Source: Aaosphaeria pasadenensis
Taxonomy: Eukaryota > Ascomycota > Dothideomycetes > Pleosporales
Length of the DNA: 64,000 nt
Direction: 5' to 3'
Assembly (NCBI GenBank): GCA_022813625.1
Contig: JAKLMB010000016.1
Coordinates: forward strand, 248,001-312,000
The translations under genes and the position numbers were made by a program. The notes beneath the pieces are model-generated. The model saw nothing but the letters and a program-made list of their open reading frames with translations. It was not told where the DNA came from and made no database searches. Of the stretch, positions 9,345 through 20,989 are shown one piece after another; positions within the stretch are counted from its first letter, which is position 1; every line of letters begins with the position of its first letter.

Positions 9345-11075
9345 CTAAACAGCCACGGCATTGTTTAGAGCATCAGCATCGCGACGGGAGAGCGATCGGC
9401 GGACCATTCTGTCACGCTTTCGTTGGTTGCGGTTCAGCAAGTTGGCCAAGTTTCCATTGGCAAGACCACCCGCTCCACCAAGTGCATCACCGAGAGGGTT
9501 GGCATTGGCAAGTCCTCCAAGTGCGTTGCCGCCAGCTTTTCCTGCGCCCTCTTGGTTGTTACCGCCGAGAATGCCTCCGAGAAGACCGGAAAGGATTCCT
9601 CCGTTGCCGTTGCCGTTGCCCTGTTGGTTCTCATTCTGGTTCTGGTTCTCTTCTGCGTTCTGGTTCTCGCCGGCATTCTTGCCCTTGCCCTTGCCCTGTC
9701 CCTTTTCTCCGTTGGCAAGCTCGTTACCCTGGTTACCACCAACCTCTGGCTCAGTGGCGTTGGGAGCAGCAGCTGGTGGAGCAATCTCTGTAGCGTTCTT
9801 TCCAGCTTCGAGTTGAGCCTGCTGCTCTTGCTTCTTCTTCTCCTCTTCAGCTGCCTGTTGTTGTTGCTTAGCCTGCTCTTCGGCGGCTTGCTGTTGTTGT
9901 TTCTTTCCTTGCTCAACTAGATTCGTCAGTGTCTTGCTTGTGAATGTCTGAATCAAGGTATTACGAACCAGCCTGGGTAGCCTGCTTCTCCTTCTCAGCG
10001 GCTGTTTTCTGTGCTTCCTCTATGGCATGGTTAATGTCTGACAACACGGTCTGAGTGTACAAGCACTTACTAGCCTGTTTGAGCTGTTGCTTAGCCTGCT
10101 GGACATTTTCATCAGCTGCCTGCTTTTCTTGCTCTGCAAACATGTTAGCATGATATCATTTTCCGAGGGATGGCATGACCTACTAGCTTGAGCAGCAAGA
10201 TCCTCGCCAGCAGCAGCATTGGGGTCTGCCACGGCATTCGGATCCTTTTCAGCATTGGGGTCTGCCACGGCATTTGGATCCTGCTTAGCATTGGGATCGG
10301 CGACAGCATTTGGATCCTGCTTAGCATTGGGATCGGCTACAGCATTTGGATCCTGCTTAGCATTGGGATCGGCTACAGCATTTGGATCCTGCTTAGCATT
10401 GGGATCGGCGACGGCGTTGGGGTCGGCGACAGCATTAGGGTCCTCTGCTCCCACAAGCTGTGCATTCTGTTCGGCATTGTTGTTCTGGTCTTTCTTATTG
10501 TCAACAAAAGTAGGTGTAACGAGAGCATGAAGCGCTTACTCTCTTCCTTGTTGCCCTTTCCTTTCTTTTGCTTGCCCTGTTGGGCTTGCTGGTTCTGTTC
10601 GCCCTCCTGAGCCTGTTGATTTTGTTCACCCTCCTGCACCTGCTCAGCGAGCTGCACACCTTCCTGATTCTGCTGTGCGAGCTGTTCCTCCAAGTTGGCA
10701 TTCTGGGCTTGGTGCTTGTTAGTCTATGAATATTCTTAATGCAAACGCTAACTCACCATTGACCTTCTGCCCCTGTCCTTGGCCCTGCTCTTCGTCGTCG
10801 TCATTATCATCGTCGTTGTTGTTCTGCTGAACTTGGGCTTCTTGGTTATTGCCCTTGCCCTGGCCGTTACGTGCGATCAGGAGAGCATCTCGAAGCTCAA
10901 CGGCCCTCTTGCTGAAATCCGCAATCGCCTCTCCCCGTCGACCGAAATTAGTATTTGGGATGACGACATTCTCAGTACCGGCGGTGACAACGGGTCCCGG
11001 CTTGACGAATGGAGCTGGGGCAGCAGCGACTAGCGCTGTGGAAAGGAGTGTGAGGAGCGGGTATGCGGTCTTCAT
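9345..11075 (-). CDS. Secreted low-complexity repeat protein built from frame-neutral exons
   Basis: Six exons on the minus strand, 11075-10757, 10707-10540, 10489-10184, 10133-10071, 10019-9969 and 9916-9345, give 492 residues. The N-terminus is a clear signal peptide (MKTAYPLLTLLSTALVAAAPA), followed by two dibasic sites (NFGRR, DFSKR) suited to Kex2. The rest is Gln/Asn/Ala/Glu-rich with an Asp-rich block. Exon 2 has QEGEQNQQA-like repeats and exon 3 has thirteen DPNA units. Exons 4, 5 and early 6 are coiled-coil-like Gln/Lys/Glu/Ala repeats. Exon 6 is Asn/Gly-rich and ends in a basic RKRDRMVRRSLSRRD segment. Every intron is phase 1, and exons 2-5 are 168, 306, 63 and 51 nt, all multiples of three. 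No enzyme fold is visible. A cell-wall, matrix or effector-like role is only a guess. The last donor (GTTCGT) is weak. Confidence 0.82.
10215..10442 (-). repeat. Tandem DPNA hexapeptide array (13 units)
   Basis: Within exon 3 of the secreted protein, an 18-nt module encoding two variable residues plus DPNA is repeated without interruption. There are thirteen DPNA blocks in 76 codons. Most alternate VADPNA and KQDPNA, giving a 36-nt higher-order period, with one EKDPNA variant. Near-identical nucleotide copies indicate recent expansion by slippage or unequal exchange. Confidence 0.93.
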
Positions 11076-13320
11076 GTTGACAACTGTGAAAATCCAACTG
11101 AATCGATACACAAAGTTTTGAAATGAAATGAAAGGACCAAGAGGAGAGCAAGTCAAATGTTAGGGAAAGTAAGAATTGAGCTCAGCTCTTTACGAAGAAA
11201 AGAATAGAATAGAGAAGTAGTGCCCAGCACCAAAGAACGAACTTAGGACTGAAGAAACTGGAAGAGCTGAAAGCGTGCAGGACCATAACTCAACGGGGAT
11301 TCACAGCAGATTTATACGGATCTACTATGACCACTATTATTGGAAGTTTTGGAACAGAAAGCCAAACCTCAGGGATGTGTGCACTGCACAAGGGCGCAAA
11401 ATGGGGAGTTGTTTTCGTTGCCATCCCGTGTCTCTGTCTATCTTACGTTTGGTGTTGGAGACAACCCTGAGGCTGCCAGGCTTTCGAGAGGAAGACATCG
11501 AGATGCCCCACAACTCTCTCACAGGGACGAAAAGCTTGGTTCGCCTGTGGAGCCTGAGTCTGTTCGACTGAGGCCTCGAAGCTGGAGGGTTGGGACCAGG
11601 ATGTAGTAAACGGACAAATCAAACGCATGAAAGCGATTTTGCGCAGATCGATGACGCGAGTCAATGCCTGCGTTGGCCAATATGGATGGCAGGTTCGCGA
11701 CTCCTGTCACAACGTCTGATGTTAGAGACGGTGTTGCAGGTGGACCGGGGTAGGTGGGAGCTAAAAAGAAGCTTAAATCAAACGCACTGGGGTTGAGACT
11801 TGGGTTCAGTTACTGAGTCTGACTGAGGCTCGCAGGCATCTGGTGCAAGGTACCTGAAGCTTGTCTCGTTTCAGAGACACCCATGACGAACACTCACTTT
11901 CCAAGAACACCACACTGCTCCGGGGCCTCTTAAGTCTCTTACCATCGATCGGGCCTATTATGATCCTTAAGGCATCATGAGGGCGGAGTTCGCGCAGTTT
12001 CAATTCACGCCTCTCGTTCGGGACGAGAGCAAGCCGAAGTGGTATTGCAAGAGTGCCTACCTAGCTCGCTCTCAACAGTTGGGGTATTGATCTGTCGTGC
12101 CAGCGTGCTCTGGGGAACAAGGTGGAGAGAACTCGGCGACAGACAGGTGGGCGAGTGGAGCTATCGTTTTCCTTTCATTAAACGCCATGCAAATATAAAA
12201 ATAGAGAAAGATGAGAAATAAAAAAGCATTGCCGATGAGGAGGAGCCGCGGTATATTTCTCCTTGTTATGGGTAGGTATCAAAGATGAAGCCATGGCCAT
12301 GGCAAACGATGCGGCGGCGAGTGATTCGTTCATTCTCTCTCGTGAGCGCACGCACATTATCCGTAACTGCCTATACAGTACATGTACATGTATGCACATG
12401 TCATGAGTATGATACCGCGATTGTCCGTTTGTAGTTACAAGTATGACAACTTTGACTGGCGTGAGCCGGTGGAAGGATGTCCGGGACAGCTTCCTACGGC
12501 CCGTTTTTCGGTTAAGTCTCCCTTTCGTCCCCCTGGTATCATTTGGGTTGCGCCGTTGCGGCTTGATACAAGCAGGAATGTATGGTACAGGAAGCACATG
12601 GTCATCACTCGCGTCCTGAGTCTTTCATTCTGGAGAAGACCGATTCATGCAGATAAATGTCAGTCCGACGAATATCTACGTACTATCTACCTGTTTGCTT
12701 ACTTGCCTTTTGGCCCATTTGCCTACAGTGGAAGAAGTCAGCAGCAGTATGTACATACGAGCAACGGCCCTGGAGGGATACGCGAGGGATCTTTATTACA
12801 TGAAATGTTCAAGATCTTTTGCATTATTATTCGATCTCTTGACAGGAACATACGGCATCTTTGCATCTTGGTTTTCTTTAACAAAAGTGACGGCTATGGA
12901 ATCCTCGTTCTTCTGCACGATAGATGATCTGGTCGGAATGAAACGAGGACGTACCCGATTATTTACCATAGGCACGCATTTGGCAATGAGCAGACAAATT
13001 TCCGTCTTTTGCCATCATCTGCCTCAATTCCATAACTACGGAGCATAATTCCACTCAGCAATCCTCCTTTATTCTATGTAAACCCATCTCGACATTTCCG
13101 AAATGCTCGCATGTGCAAAGTTAGGGGCGAGTCATCGAGTTGGCCAATGATAGAGCCGCTGTTTGTCTAAAGCCATGTTTTTCCGCTTTAGCCTCGGGTT
13201 GCCCCCAAAAATTCATTGGCGCAGCGTCATCGAATTGCTTCCTACCGAGCTTGTGAAGATAACCCAAATGCTCGCCTTCGCCCGCGACTTTGCTCTCGCC
13301 CTCGAGCCCGTTCCCAGATA
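11076..13320. other. Intergenic region, 2.2 kb
   Basis: Contains the promoter of the secreted repeat gene and the leader of the ETF-QO gene. Open frames up to 181 codons occur on both strands but overlap each other and lack domains, codon bias or splice structure. A cluster of ACATG/CATGT palindromic words lies at about 12378-12403. I see no supported gene. Confidence 0.45.
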
Positions 13321-15272
13321 ATGGCTTCCAGATCAATTCCAACGTCGCTGTTGCGACGAGTGGTCTCGACCCCACAATCCCACCGAATCGCTTCATCTCG
13401 AATCCTCGCCCGCGTTCCAAAGTCTTGTCGCAATCCATGGCAAGCCTACCATCCTGCCTTACGAATTGCCGGACAAAGGAGGACGATATCGTCGACGGCA
13501 CGACGGCGCCTGGCGGATGTGGACGATGCATTCGACCCTCGACAACAGGAACGCGAGAGTGACGAGGTGGATGTGTGCATTGTTGGTGGGGGTCCCTCCG
13601 GTCTCGCTGCCGCGATCAAGCTCAAACAATTAGCCAATGAGGCTGGCAACGAAGACTTTCGTGTCTTGTTGCTCGAAAAGGCGGGAGAATTGGGCGACCA
13701 CATCGTATCTGGAAATGTTATGGAGCCCGGTGCCCTCAATGAGCTTCTTCCGGACTGGAACTCGGAGGACAATCCCGACCGATTCGAGCACACGACCCCG
13801 GCCAAGGTCGACAAGATGAAATTCCTTACCAAGAACAGCTCCATCCCTCTTCCAAAGCCACCGCAGATGAACAATCATGGCAACTACATCCTGAGTCTGA
13901 ACCAGCTGGTAAAGTGGCTCGGGGAGCGCGCGGAGGAAATCGGAGTGGAAATATACCCCGGGTTCGCAGCTTCAGAGATTCTTTACAACCACGAAGGTGT
14001 TGTCCGGGGCGTAGCTACCAATGACTTGGGAGTTGCTAGAGATGGCACGCCCAAAGATTCCTTCGAGAGAGGCATGGAGTTTCACGCCAAGGTGACATTA
14101 CTTGCCGAAGGTTGCCATGGTAGCTTGTCAAAACAGGTCATCAAGAAGTACGATTTGAGGCGAGACAGCTCACATCAGACCTACGGATTGGGCATCAAGG
14201 AAATATGGGAAATTCAACCAGAGAAGTTCGAACCAGGCCTTATTGTACATTCAATGGGCTACCCATTGCCATCGGATACGTATGGTGGTGGTTGGATGTA
14301 TCACTTTGGCGACAACATGGTCAGTATTGGCCTCGTCGTTGGCTTGGATTACCCAAACCCCTGGCTCGCTCCTTATGGCGAATTCCAGAAGATGAAGCAC
14401 CACCCATTGTATAAGAACTACCTCGAGGGTGGCAAATGCATCTCTTACGGCGCTAGAACCCTGATCGAGGGAGGATTTCAATCGATACCGAAGGTCGCAT
14501 TCCCCGGTGGTGCACTCATAGGCGACACGGCCGGATTCATCAATCTGCCCAAGATCAAAGGTACCCACACTGCCATGAGGTCGGGTATGCTTGCCGCCGA
14601 AGCAACCTGGGATGCTCTCCAGGCCAATACCGATGGGGGTACTGTCTTCCTCTACGATTACGAGGACAAGCTGAGGAATTCCTCGATCTGGTCCGAGCTC
14701 AAGCAAGTCCGTAACATGCGACCATCATTCCACACCAAATTGGGACTGTACGGTGGTGTTATTTATTCAGGACTTGAGGCCTATCTTTTCCGAGGCAAAG
14801 CACCCTGGACGTTAAAGCACGGAAAGCCCGACCACGCAGCCACGAAGCCAGCAGACCAATGCAAGAAGATCGAGTACCCCAAGCCTGACGGAAAGATCAG
14901 CTTCGACATCCTCACGAGCGTCAGCCGAAGCGGGACGAATCACGAAGAGGACCAACCCGTTCATCTTCAGGTCAAGGACTGGGACAAGCATGCGGAGATG
15001 GAATGGCCAAAATACAAGGGAGTCGAGAACCGATTCTGCCCTGCAGGCGTCTACGAGTACGTCGAGGACGAGACTAAGGAACTGGGAGTCCGCTTCCAGA
15101 TCAATGCGCAGAAGTAAGTGTTGGATGTTTGTGCTCTTTGATAAGGTTTGCTCTGTCTAACATTTTCCCTAGTTGCGTTCACTGCAAGACATGTGATATC
15201 AAAGTTCCCGACCAGGACATCAACTGGGCGACACCACAGGGTGGCGAGGGACCCAAGTATGTGCTAACATGA
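13321..15272 (+). CDS. CIR2: Electron transfer flavoprotein-ubiquinone oxidoreductase, mitochondrial (ETF-QO)
   Basis: Two exons, 13321-15113 and 15173-15272, encode 630 residues, normal for the family. Residues 1-70 are Arg/Ser-rich, as in a mitochondrial presequence. The FAD-binding motif VDVCIVGGGPSGLAAAIKL follows, then GDHIVSGNVMEPGAL and the conserved LIGDTAGFINLPKIKGTH segment. The C-terminus supplies four cysteines for the 4Fe-4S cluster: NRFCPAGVYEY in exon 1 and NCVHCKTCD in exon 2. The 59-nt intron therefore splits the cluster-binding region. The enzyme passes electrons from fatty-acid and amino-acid dehydrogenases, via ETF, to ubiquinone at the inner membrane. The frame is also open back to an ATG at 13216, but MASRSIPTSLLRR at 13321 is the more typical presequence start. 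It converges with the Zn2Cys6 gene across 276 bp. Confidence 0.96.
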
Positions 15273-15548
15273 TGAATCGATGGTATGGTGGGATATTTGT
15301 CCATATAAAACCTTGTGCAATTTTTGGAGTTTATCGGTGATACCAGTTCGAAAACGACAGGGAATGTACATTAGCCGAGGTTGCGAAATAAGTCGTTCAA
15401 CAACGATGGTTAAAGAATAAGCGACAAGCACCGCGACATCATTATTCAGCTTATTGTGTTAACTACAAGTAACTGCGACGTGAAATCTCTAACAATGATA
15501 TTAAACAAGCTGGAGGGACCCATGTCATCCTAATGTTATAGTACTGCA

Positions 15549-17958
15549 TCAGGATGTAAACATGAAGTTATGAGTACTTGACTTGAGCACCTCGGGCACA
15601 AAAGCGCCATACTCGCCATCCACTGACTCCACATCAGCCACGTCCGAGAAAATGACCTCGATTTCCCGACGCAATTTAGGAACATTGCTTAACAAACCTT
15701 GCGCAAGATGCATGAAATCCACCACCTTTCCTAATCTATCGCGGAGAAACTAGATATCTCGCGTCAGTCTGTGCATAGAGGTGATTGCATTGACGGGAGA
15801 AGAGAATAATTGATACTCACCTCTATCTTTTGTTCCACCTCATTTTGAGTGAACATTTCTTCATATCCTGTAGAATGCTCATCGATCTCGCAATGTTCAA
15901 TAGCGTATGTTGCCAGTTTGAGAAAGTCGATGCATCCATTCAGTGCCCCGAGCAAGTCATTACCATTTCTACACAGCTTTCCCAAAAACTCGATGAAGGA
16001 TCTAATTGATGCGACATCGGTCTTTGATTCAGGGGCTCCTGGATTAGATAGTATACATGATAGCAACAACAAGGTAGCGGCAAGCGGGTAACATAGCAGT
16101 TCCCTTGTTGAAAAATAAGCATAGGCTCACAATGACTAAATAGAGGGAGGTATACGGACCAGATCTGCGCGAACGGCTGCAGAGATAGACGTTGAAACAG
16201 GTTCATGGTTTCCAAGGCGGCATTGCGCGCCATAACCATGTCGAACGATAATCTTGTATTTGAGGTGTTTTGTCCAGGCGTGTTGCTGGTAATATCTTCC
16301 AGAGCTGGGAAACCGAATAGTGCGCCTCGGGATATATGTGTGTATACCTTGATCGCACAGCTGAAGTATTTCATATGTAATACCATGATCGAAACGGCAA
16401 AGTCATGCTCTTGTATAACGTTTGAATGCTGAAGATGGTCTGGGAGACTTTTCCTCCACCCTTGAAGGTCGTTGAGCACGGATTTGGCAGTCTCTAGCAC
16501 TCCACCGTTGGTTTGTCCCAGAGATCGGCTCGCTGATAATGTATTATCAAGGCGACATTGTATGATACTAATCTCCGCTAGTTTTCTGTAGTAGCCAGGC
16601 AGTCCGTCGCCAGTGTCGACCTCTTGTGGTAGCGGGGGGAGCATCTTTTCGCTGTGTACGGGCGAGGGTACATCGTACTTATGTAGTATGTCCGCGTTGA
16701 GAAGGTAAACTGTCCAAAATAATCGCCTGTAGCGTTCGACTTCGCTCTCACCAACGCCAGAATCTAGACACATACGACGGAGATCCAAACAATATGCCAG
16801 ATTCGTCGCAGCCGCAGTAAGCTGCAATGCGACGCGTACATCAGCAGTTCCGTGCATGAACATAGCCATAGAGACTAGAGCCTCACAAGCAGGCAGTTCT
16901 GAGGTATGGATGACAAGTTCTGGGAAGACAGAAAATGCATTTTTGAAGTGTCCCCAGATCATTGGGGATAAACCCTTGAGTGAACCCAGAGCCGTTTTTA
17001 GTCTCATCGCATTGGCAAAGAGAGAATTTGTTAAAGCCCACTCAGGAACCGATGAGGACTCGTTTGATTCATCTGTAGTGAGGCCAGGCGGATTGCAAGG
17101 CAGATTTTGAAGTAAATCTCGTGGATATAATATTCTTTGTAATGGTAGAAAAGGCATCGCTTGTAGTATCAGGTCCATGACCAGTAGTTTGACAGGAAGT
17201 TGCGCGAATATTTTCCACTGGAACGGGCCTCTGTCTAGTTCTCTGCGGGACTTTTGGACATTTTTGTGGACTTCTGTTGCAAAAGTTGAGAAGATCTGGA
17301 CGCTGTTCGATGGACCACTCCCTGAGGACGATAAACTTTGGTCGAGTGGAATGGCATTGCTATCATCCTCAGAGGCACTCGCGCGCGCTGGGCTAACTCG
17401 TTCAAGGTGACTATCCGTAGGTTGGATGAATGGATGAACTGCCAGGACGTCAAACAAGATGACCATTATGCTTGAGTTTATTCAGGCACTCACTTTGCGG
17501 ACCCGATGGAGCAGCCTGATCAACTATGAAGTGGTGATCTAATTGTGTTGCCGCTTCATCTAGTGCTGGTATCTCTTCGGTGTTTTGCTCCTTCAAAGAT
17601 GCTTCTATCCTCATCAATCGCTCCTCCAGCATAGTCATGTCATTTTTGCTGGGAGAAATCAGTAATTGTAGAGACCCGGTCCGTTTCAATAGACCTTACC
17701 GTTTTGCAACTCCTCGGCCTCTCCGCTCGACGTATTCACAGAGTTTGTTGAGTTTCAAACAATGTTGACAAGAAGGCTTTAGGCCGTCGCAACGCCTCTT
17801 TAGTTGCTGACATTGTGTGCAGGCCTACATACCGAGTTATTGGGTGTTGTTGGAGGAGGAGATCTTGACTTTACATTTGTGACGCGGATGCGACCCCTTC
17901 CACCGCGCTCCGCTGGTGGGCTTACAGAGGCACGACTTCTCGTGGTATCAGAGTTCAT
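15549..17958 (-). CDS. Zn2Cys6 fungal-specific transcription factor
   Basis: Six exons on the minus strand, 17958-17926, 17824-17700, 17648-17494, 17438-16160, 16103-15821 and 15749-15549, give 691 residues. Exon 1 encodes 11 residues. Exon 2 has the complete binuclear zinc cluster: Cys13, 16, 23, 30, 33 and 40, spaced C-x2-C-x6-C-x6-C-x2-C-x6-C. A basic linker (ERRGRGVAKRK) and a short coiled coil (MLEERLMRIEASLKEQ) follow. Exon 4 holds the fungal_trans middle homology region, including the RRLFWTVYLLNADILHKY block. Exon 5 opens with ELLCYPLAATLLLLS. The intron ahead of exon 5 has a weak GTCCGT donor but is required for phase and for this block. Such proteins bind CGG half-sites as dimers. 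The divergent neighbour, an NmrA-like reductase, is a candidate target. Confidence 0.9.
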
Positions 17959-18479
17959 CGGAGTAAATTTTCAATGCGGATTCTCTCGGTCCACATCACA
18001 ACGGACGGAATGCAATGTTCACTACTAGATCGTAGGGGTCGAGGGTACGGCTATTATATATCCGTTGTCCGCTTGTGGCCATCTGACCAATCAGAAGTGA
18101 CATAACCATAGCGGATGTGCGGATGTATAAACGCCAGTTTACGAGAACTATCTAGACATATGTCAGCGGACAAATTCGACCACAAGCAGCTCGATAATAT
18201 ATATCCGCATTTATTGAAAATTGTGGAGAGTAGAGGATCAATCTCCGAGGAATGGTGGTTTTTCGGTGTGAATTTGACTCTTGACCCTACCAACGTTTTG
18301 CTTTCTTATGGGCACGCAATTCAAACCGTGCAGATCGTCAAGAGGGTTTACGGTACATAAATTGAACACATCACCCACGTAAATTTCAAATAATAAATCA
18401 AGAAGTTCACACACAAGCATATCCTCATATTCCTATTTATTATTTATACACCTGCATTCTCAGCGGTATAGGCATTCAA
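17959..18479. promoter_or_regulatory. Shared divergent promoter with CGG-repeat cluster
   Basis: 521 bp separate the two start codons. Within 176 bp there are ACAACGGACGG (17998-18008), its inverted partner TCCGTTGT (18061-18068) and a TTGTCCGC (18065-18072) matched in reverse by GCGGACAA (18166-18173). A direct repeat GCGGATGTGCGGATGT (18111-18126) and a CCAAT box (18087) lie between them. GCTTGTGG (18071-18078) also has an inverted match, CCACAAGC (18180-18187). CGG triplets in direct and inverted arrangement are the usual Zn2Cys6 targets. Autoregulation or co-regulation of both genes is inference. Confidence 0.5.
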
Positions 18480-19437
18480 ATGGCGAACTATAAGAACGTT
18501 GCAGTTGCCGGTGTAAGTTTGGCGCGCTGTCTTGATACAGCTTGGTCCAGTACACTAACTAGAAATACAGAAAGGGCTCTTGGGTTCAGCGGTCGTTCTT
18601 GCTCTCTCTAATGCTGGCTTCAATGTAACTGTTCTTGGGCGCTCCGAGAGCAGTGAAAGTCTTCCTGACGGCGTCAAACGTGTCGTGGTCGACTACAACT
18701 CTGCTGATAGCCTTGAGGCTGCTTTCCGCGGCCAGGACGTTGCGGTATCAACTGTCAGTGGGGCGGGAATATTTGTCCAGAAGTCCATGATCGATGCTGC
18801 GATCAAAGCCGGGGTCAAGCGTTTCATCCCAGCTGATTATACGTCCTCGTCGACGGATCCGGCCGCTGCAACACTCCCCCATTACATACCAATGGTCGAC
18901 GTCCAAAACTACCTCAAATCCAAGTCAGAAGCCGGCTTGATCGAATACACGGTGTTTGTTGTTGGTGCATTCACTGAGTACCTCGTTCGATTCGGATTTG
19001 TCATCGATTGGGCAAATAAAGCTGCAGAGGCCTGGAAAGGAGGCGACGTCATTCCTATCAGCACTACCAGCGTGGCTGGAGTTGGAAAGGCCATCAGTGG
19101 TGCACTGAAAGATGCGGACGCAACGAAGAATCGGAACATCTATGTGCATGAATTCGTTGTCACTCAGAAGTACCTCTTTGGCCTGGCTGAGAAGCATGGT
19201 GCCCCCAAAGGTCAGTGGACGTTGACAGAAATCGACGACGTGGACACCGAATTTGAGAGACGAAAAGCGTTGGCTACTGCTGCGCCCGAATTTCCGAATA
19301 TCATAGCTCTTCTGAAAGCACAGATGTTTGCTGGTAAGATGAAAGTGCACTTTGATCGTGTGGACAATGATCTGGTGGGTTTGAGGCAGCTCAGCGAGGC
19401 AGAGTTCGATGCAAACATTGCCAAAGATTTTGCTTAG
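18480..19437 (+). CDS. NmrA-like / isoflavone-reductase-type NAD(P)-binding oxidoreductase
   Basis: Two exons, 18480-18512 and 18571-19437, encode 299 residues. The intron falls inside the dinucleotide-binding loop: exon 1 ends KNVAVAG and exon 2 opens KGLLGSAVV, which together make the GxGxxG Rossmann motif. Typical atypical-SDR features follow: VTVLGRSES for the cofactor phosphate, then VVVDYNSADSLEAAFRGQD, AIKAGVKRFIPADYTSS and TVFVVGAFTEYL. Members of this family (NmrA, CipA, phenylcoumaran and isoflavone reductases) are either redox sensors or reductases of aromatic metabolites. CipA-type fungal proteins are the closest match I recall, but the substrate cannot be read here. It is transcribed away from the Zn2Cys6 gene. 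Confidence 0.92.
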
Positions 19438-20989
19438 GGGACGAATACTACCTGCATCTTCCCTATTTATTAAGGATGATAAGTTGTTGGAAGATTGTGC
19501 CGACTGGTGTGATCCTAGATACATCACGATCAATCAGCGAATTACTTGTCTCAAGGATAGGATTCTTCAAGAGATACGTTGTCTCGTCATTGTATCCAAT
19601 ATATTGGGATGAAAGAAGGCACGCAATCATTTATCCTAGTAAGACCAATCAATCAATGATATTGTTTCCTAAATGTTGCATTGAGAACAGTGTGAAGGGA
19701 GACAAATAACATTATTACACACGTGACAACCCTGACCAATCGAAGCTCGGATGAACGAACGTCTTGCATTTTTGTGCCCAGGCTTCTTTGGAAGGGTTGT
19801 GAATGCTTGCTGATTTGCTTTACATAGTTTGTGATGTGGTACTTAGTAGGGTTCCTTAGAGTAGAAGCTCTACTCTCCAATCCCGTGGAGCGCATTCTTT
19901 AGGTTGGTATATCGTACTACCCGACAAGAACTGTCATTCTCACTCTATGCATAGAGATACCTCGATCCTATCAGAGGAGCATTCGGATTGCGTACTTTGT
20001 AACTGATAAGCATTGCCGTCCCACGATGTCCGCCCCATGTATTGCTAGCCTGCCCCTTCACAAAGCGCAAAGGCGCATCCCTCATTTTACGGTCTGTGAG
20101 ACGAATGATGTGTTTTGATGGACTATACGTACTCTGATGCAAGGCTGTAATGATCGGCAATGGACATGTAAAGGATATGGATTAGTATACTGTGGTAGTT
20201 ATGTGCTAAAGCGTCACATGTGAGGAGGTGATTTGAGGAAATTGTAAGGCTAACAATTTGTGCTTGTATGACCACACCTCGTACCGGTAGATCTGACACG
20301 GCAAATGCTAGGTCATCTTCCGTACTTTGTGCGGCATCACATTCACGAGTTGCGACCGGCTGAGCTCGGAGAGGGCTCTGGGTTTCTGTTGCTGCGCCCA
20401 CTTGAAGGCCGCCCCTCGAGCCGACGCCCAGTTAGAAAGCGGCCACGTGACCGTCTTAAGTGAGGCAAGCGCCTCTTTGCAGATTTAACCTCGCCTCACC
20501 CCAACTCACGACACTCGCTCTACCCACCAACGCCAACCTCCACCAAGGGTGTCCCAGAACGCCCGTCGACTTTATCTCGCATCTCTATTCCATCGCATCC
20601 CTCCTTGCTACGGGGTCAGGTCATATAAAGCTTCACCCAGGAGACGTCTTGGGATAACACGCGCTCTCACCCAAGCAAGCCTTGCGCTCCATCCATTCCG
20701 CTTCCGGTACGGTCACCCCTCCTGTAGGATATCTAGCCTCCCAGTTGCGATTCTTCCCCAAGGCCCTTGAAAAGTTCCCTACATTACACATCAAGCGCTG
20801 CTTCACAGGCCCTTCCCAGCGAACCCGCGCTGCCCAGGCATCTATCGGCATCTGACAGGATGTCTTCTCCCCATCCGTTTGGCATTGACTTCCTTCCGTT
20901 CATCTGAGGCCCTATGATTATGCGACTCACGCTCACTTCCGTGTACCAGGCTAGGTCACTCACGTTCAGGACAATCCCCCGCCGTCACA
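19438..20989. other. Intergenic region and pyrimidine-rich leader of the SR gene
   Basis: No gene seen. A CACGTG core lies at 20444-20449. From about 20460 to 20985 the plus strand is C/T-rich, as in long fungal 5' UTRs, and may contain a leader intron. Small frames on both strands lack domain content. Confidence 0.45.

Noticed and set aside
9361..9920. Long overlapping open frames on the plus strand opposite the secreted repeat gene
   Set aside because: They are mirror readings of low-complexity exon 6; the minus strand has the signal peptide, splice sites and coherent phases.
10188..10610. Plus-strand frames with regular SIGIGDSIWILL-type repeats
   Set aside because: They are antisense translations of the DPNA array, not an independent membrane protein.
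12178..13048. Several frames of 130-180 codons on both strands
   Set aside because: They overlap each other, have no coherent domain and no splice signals that join them.
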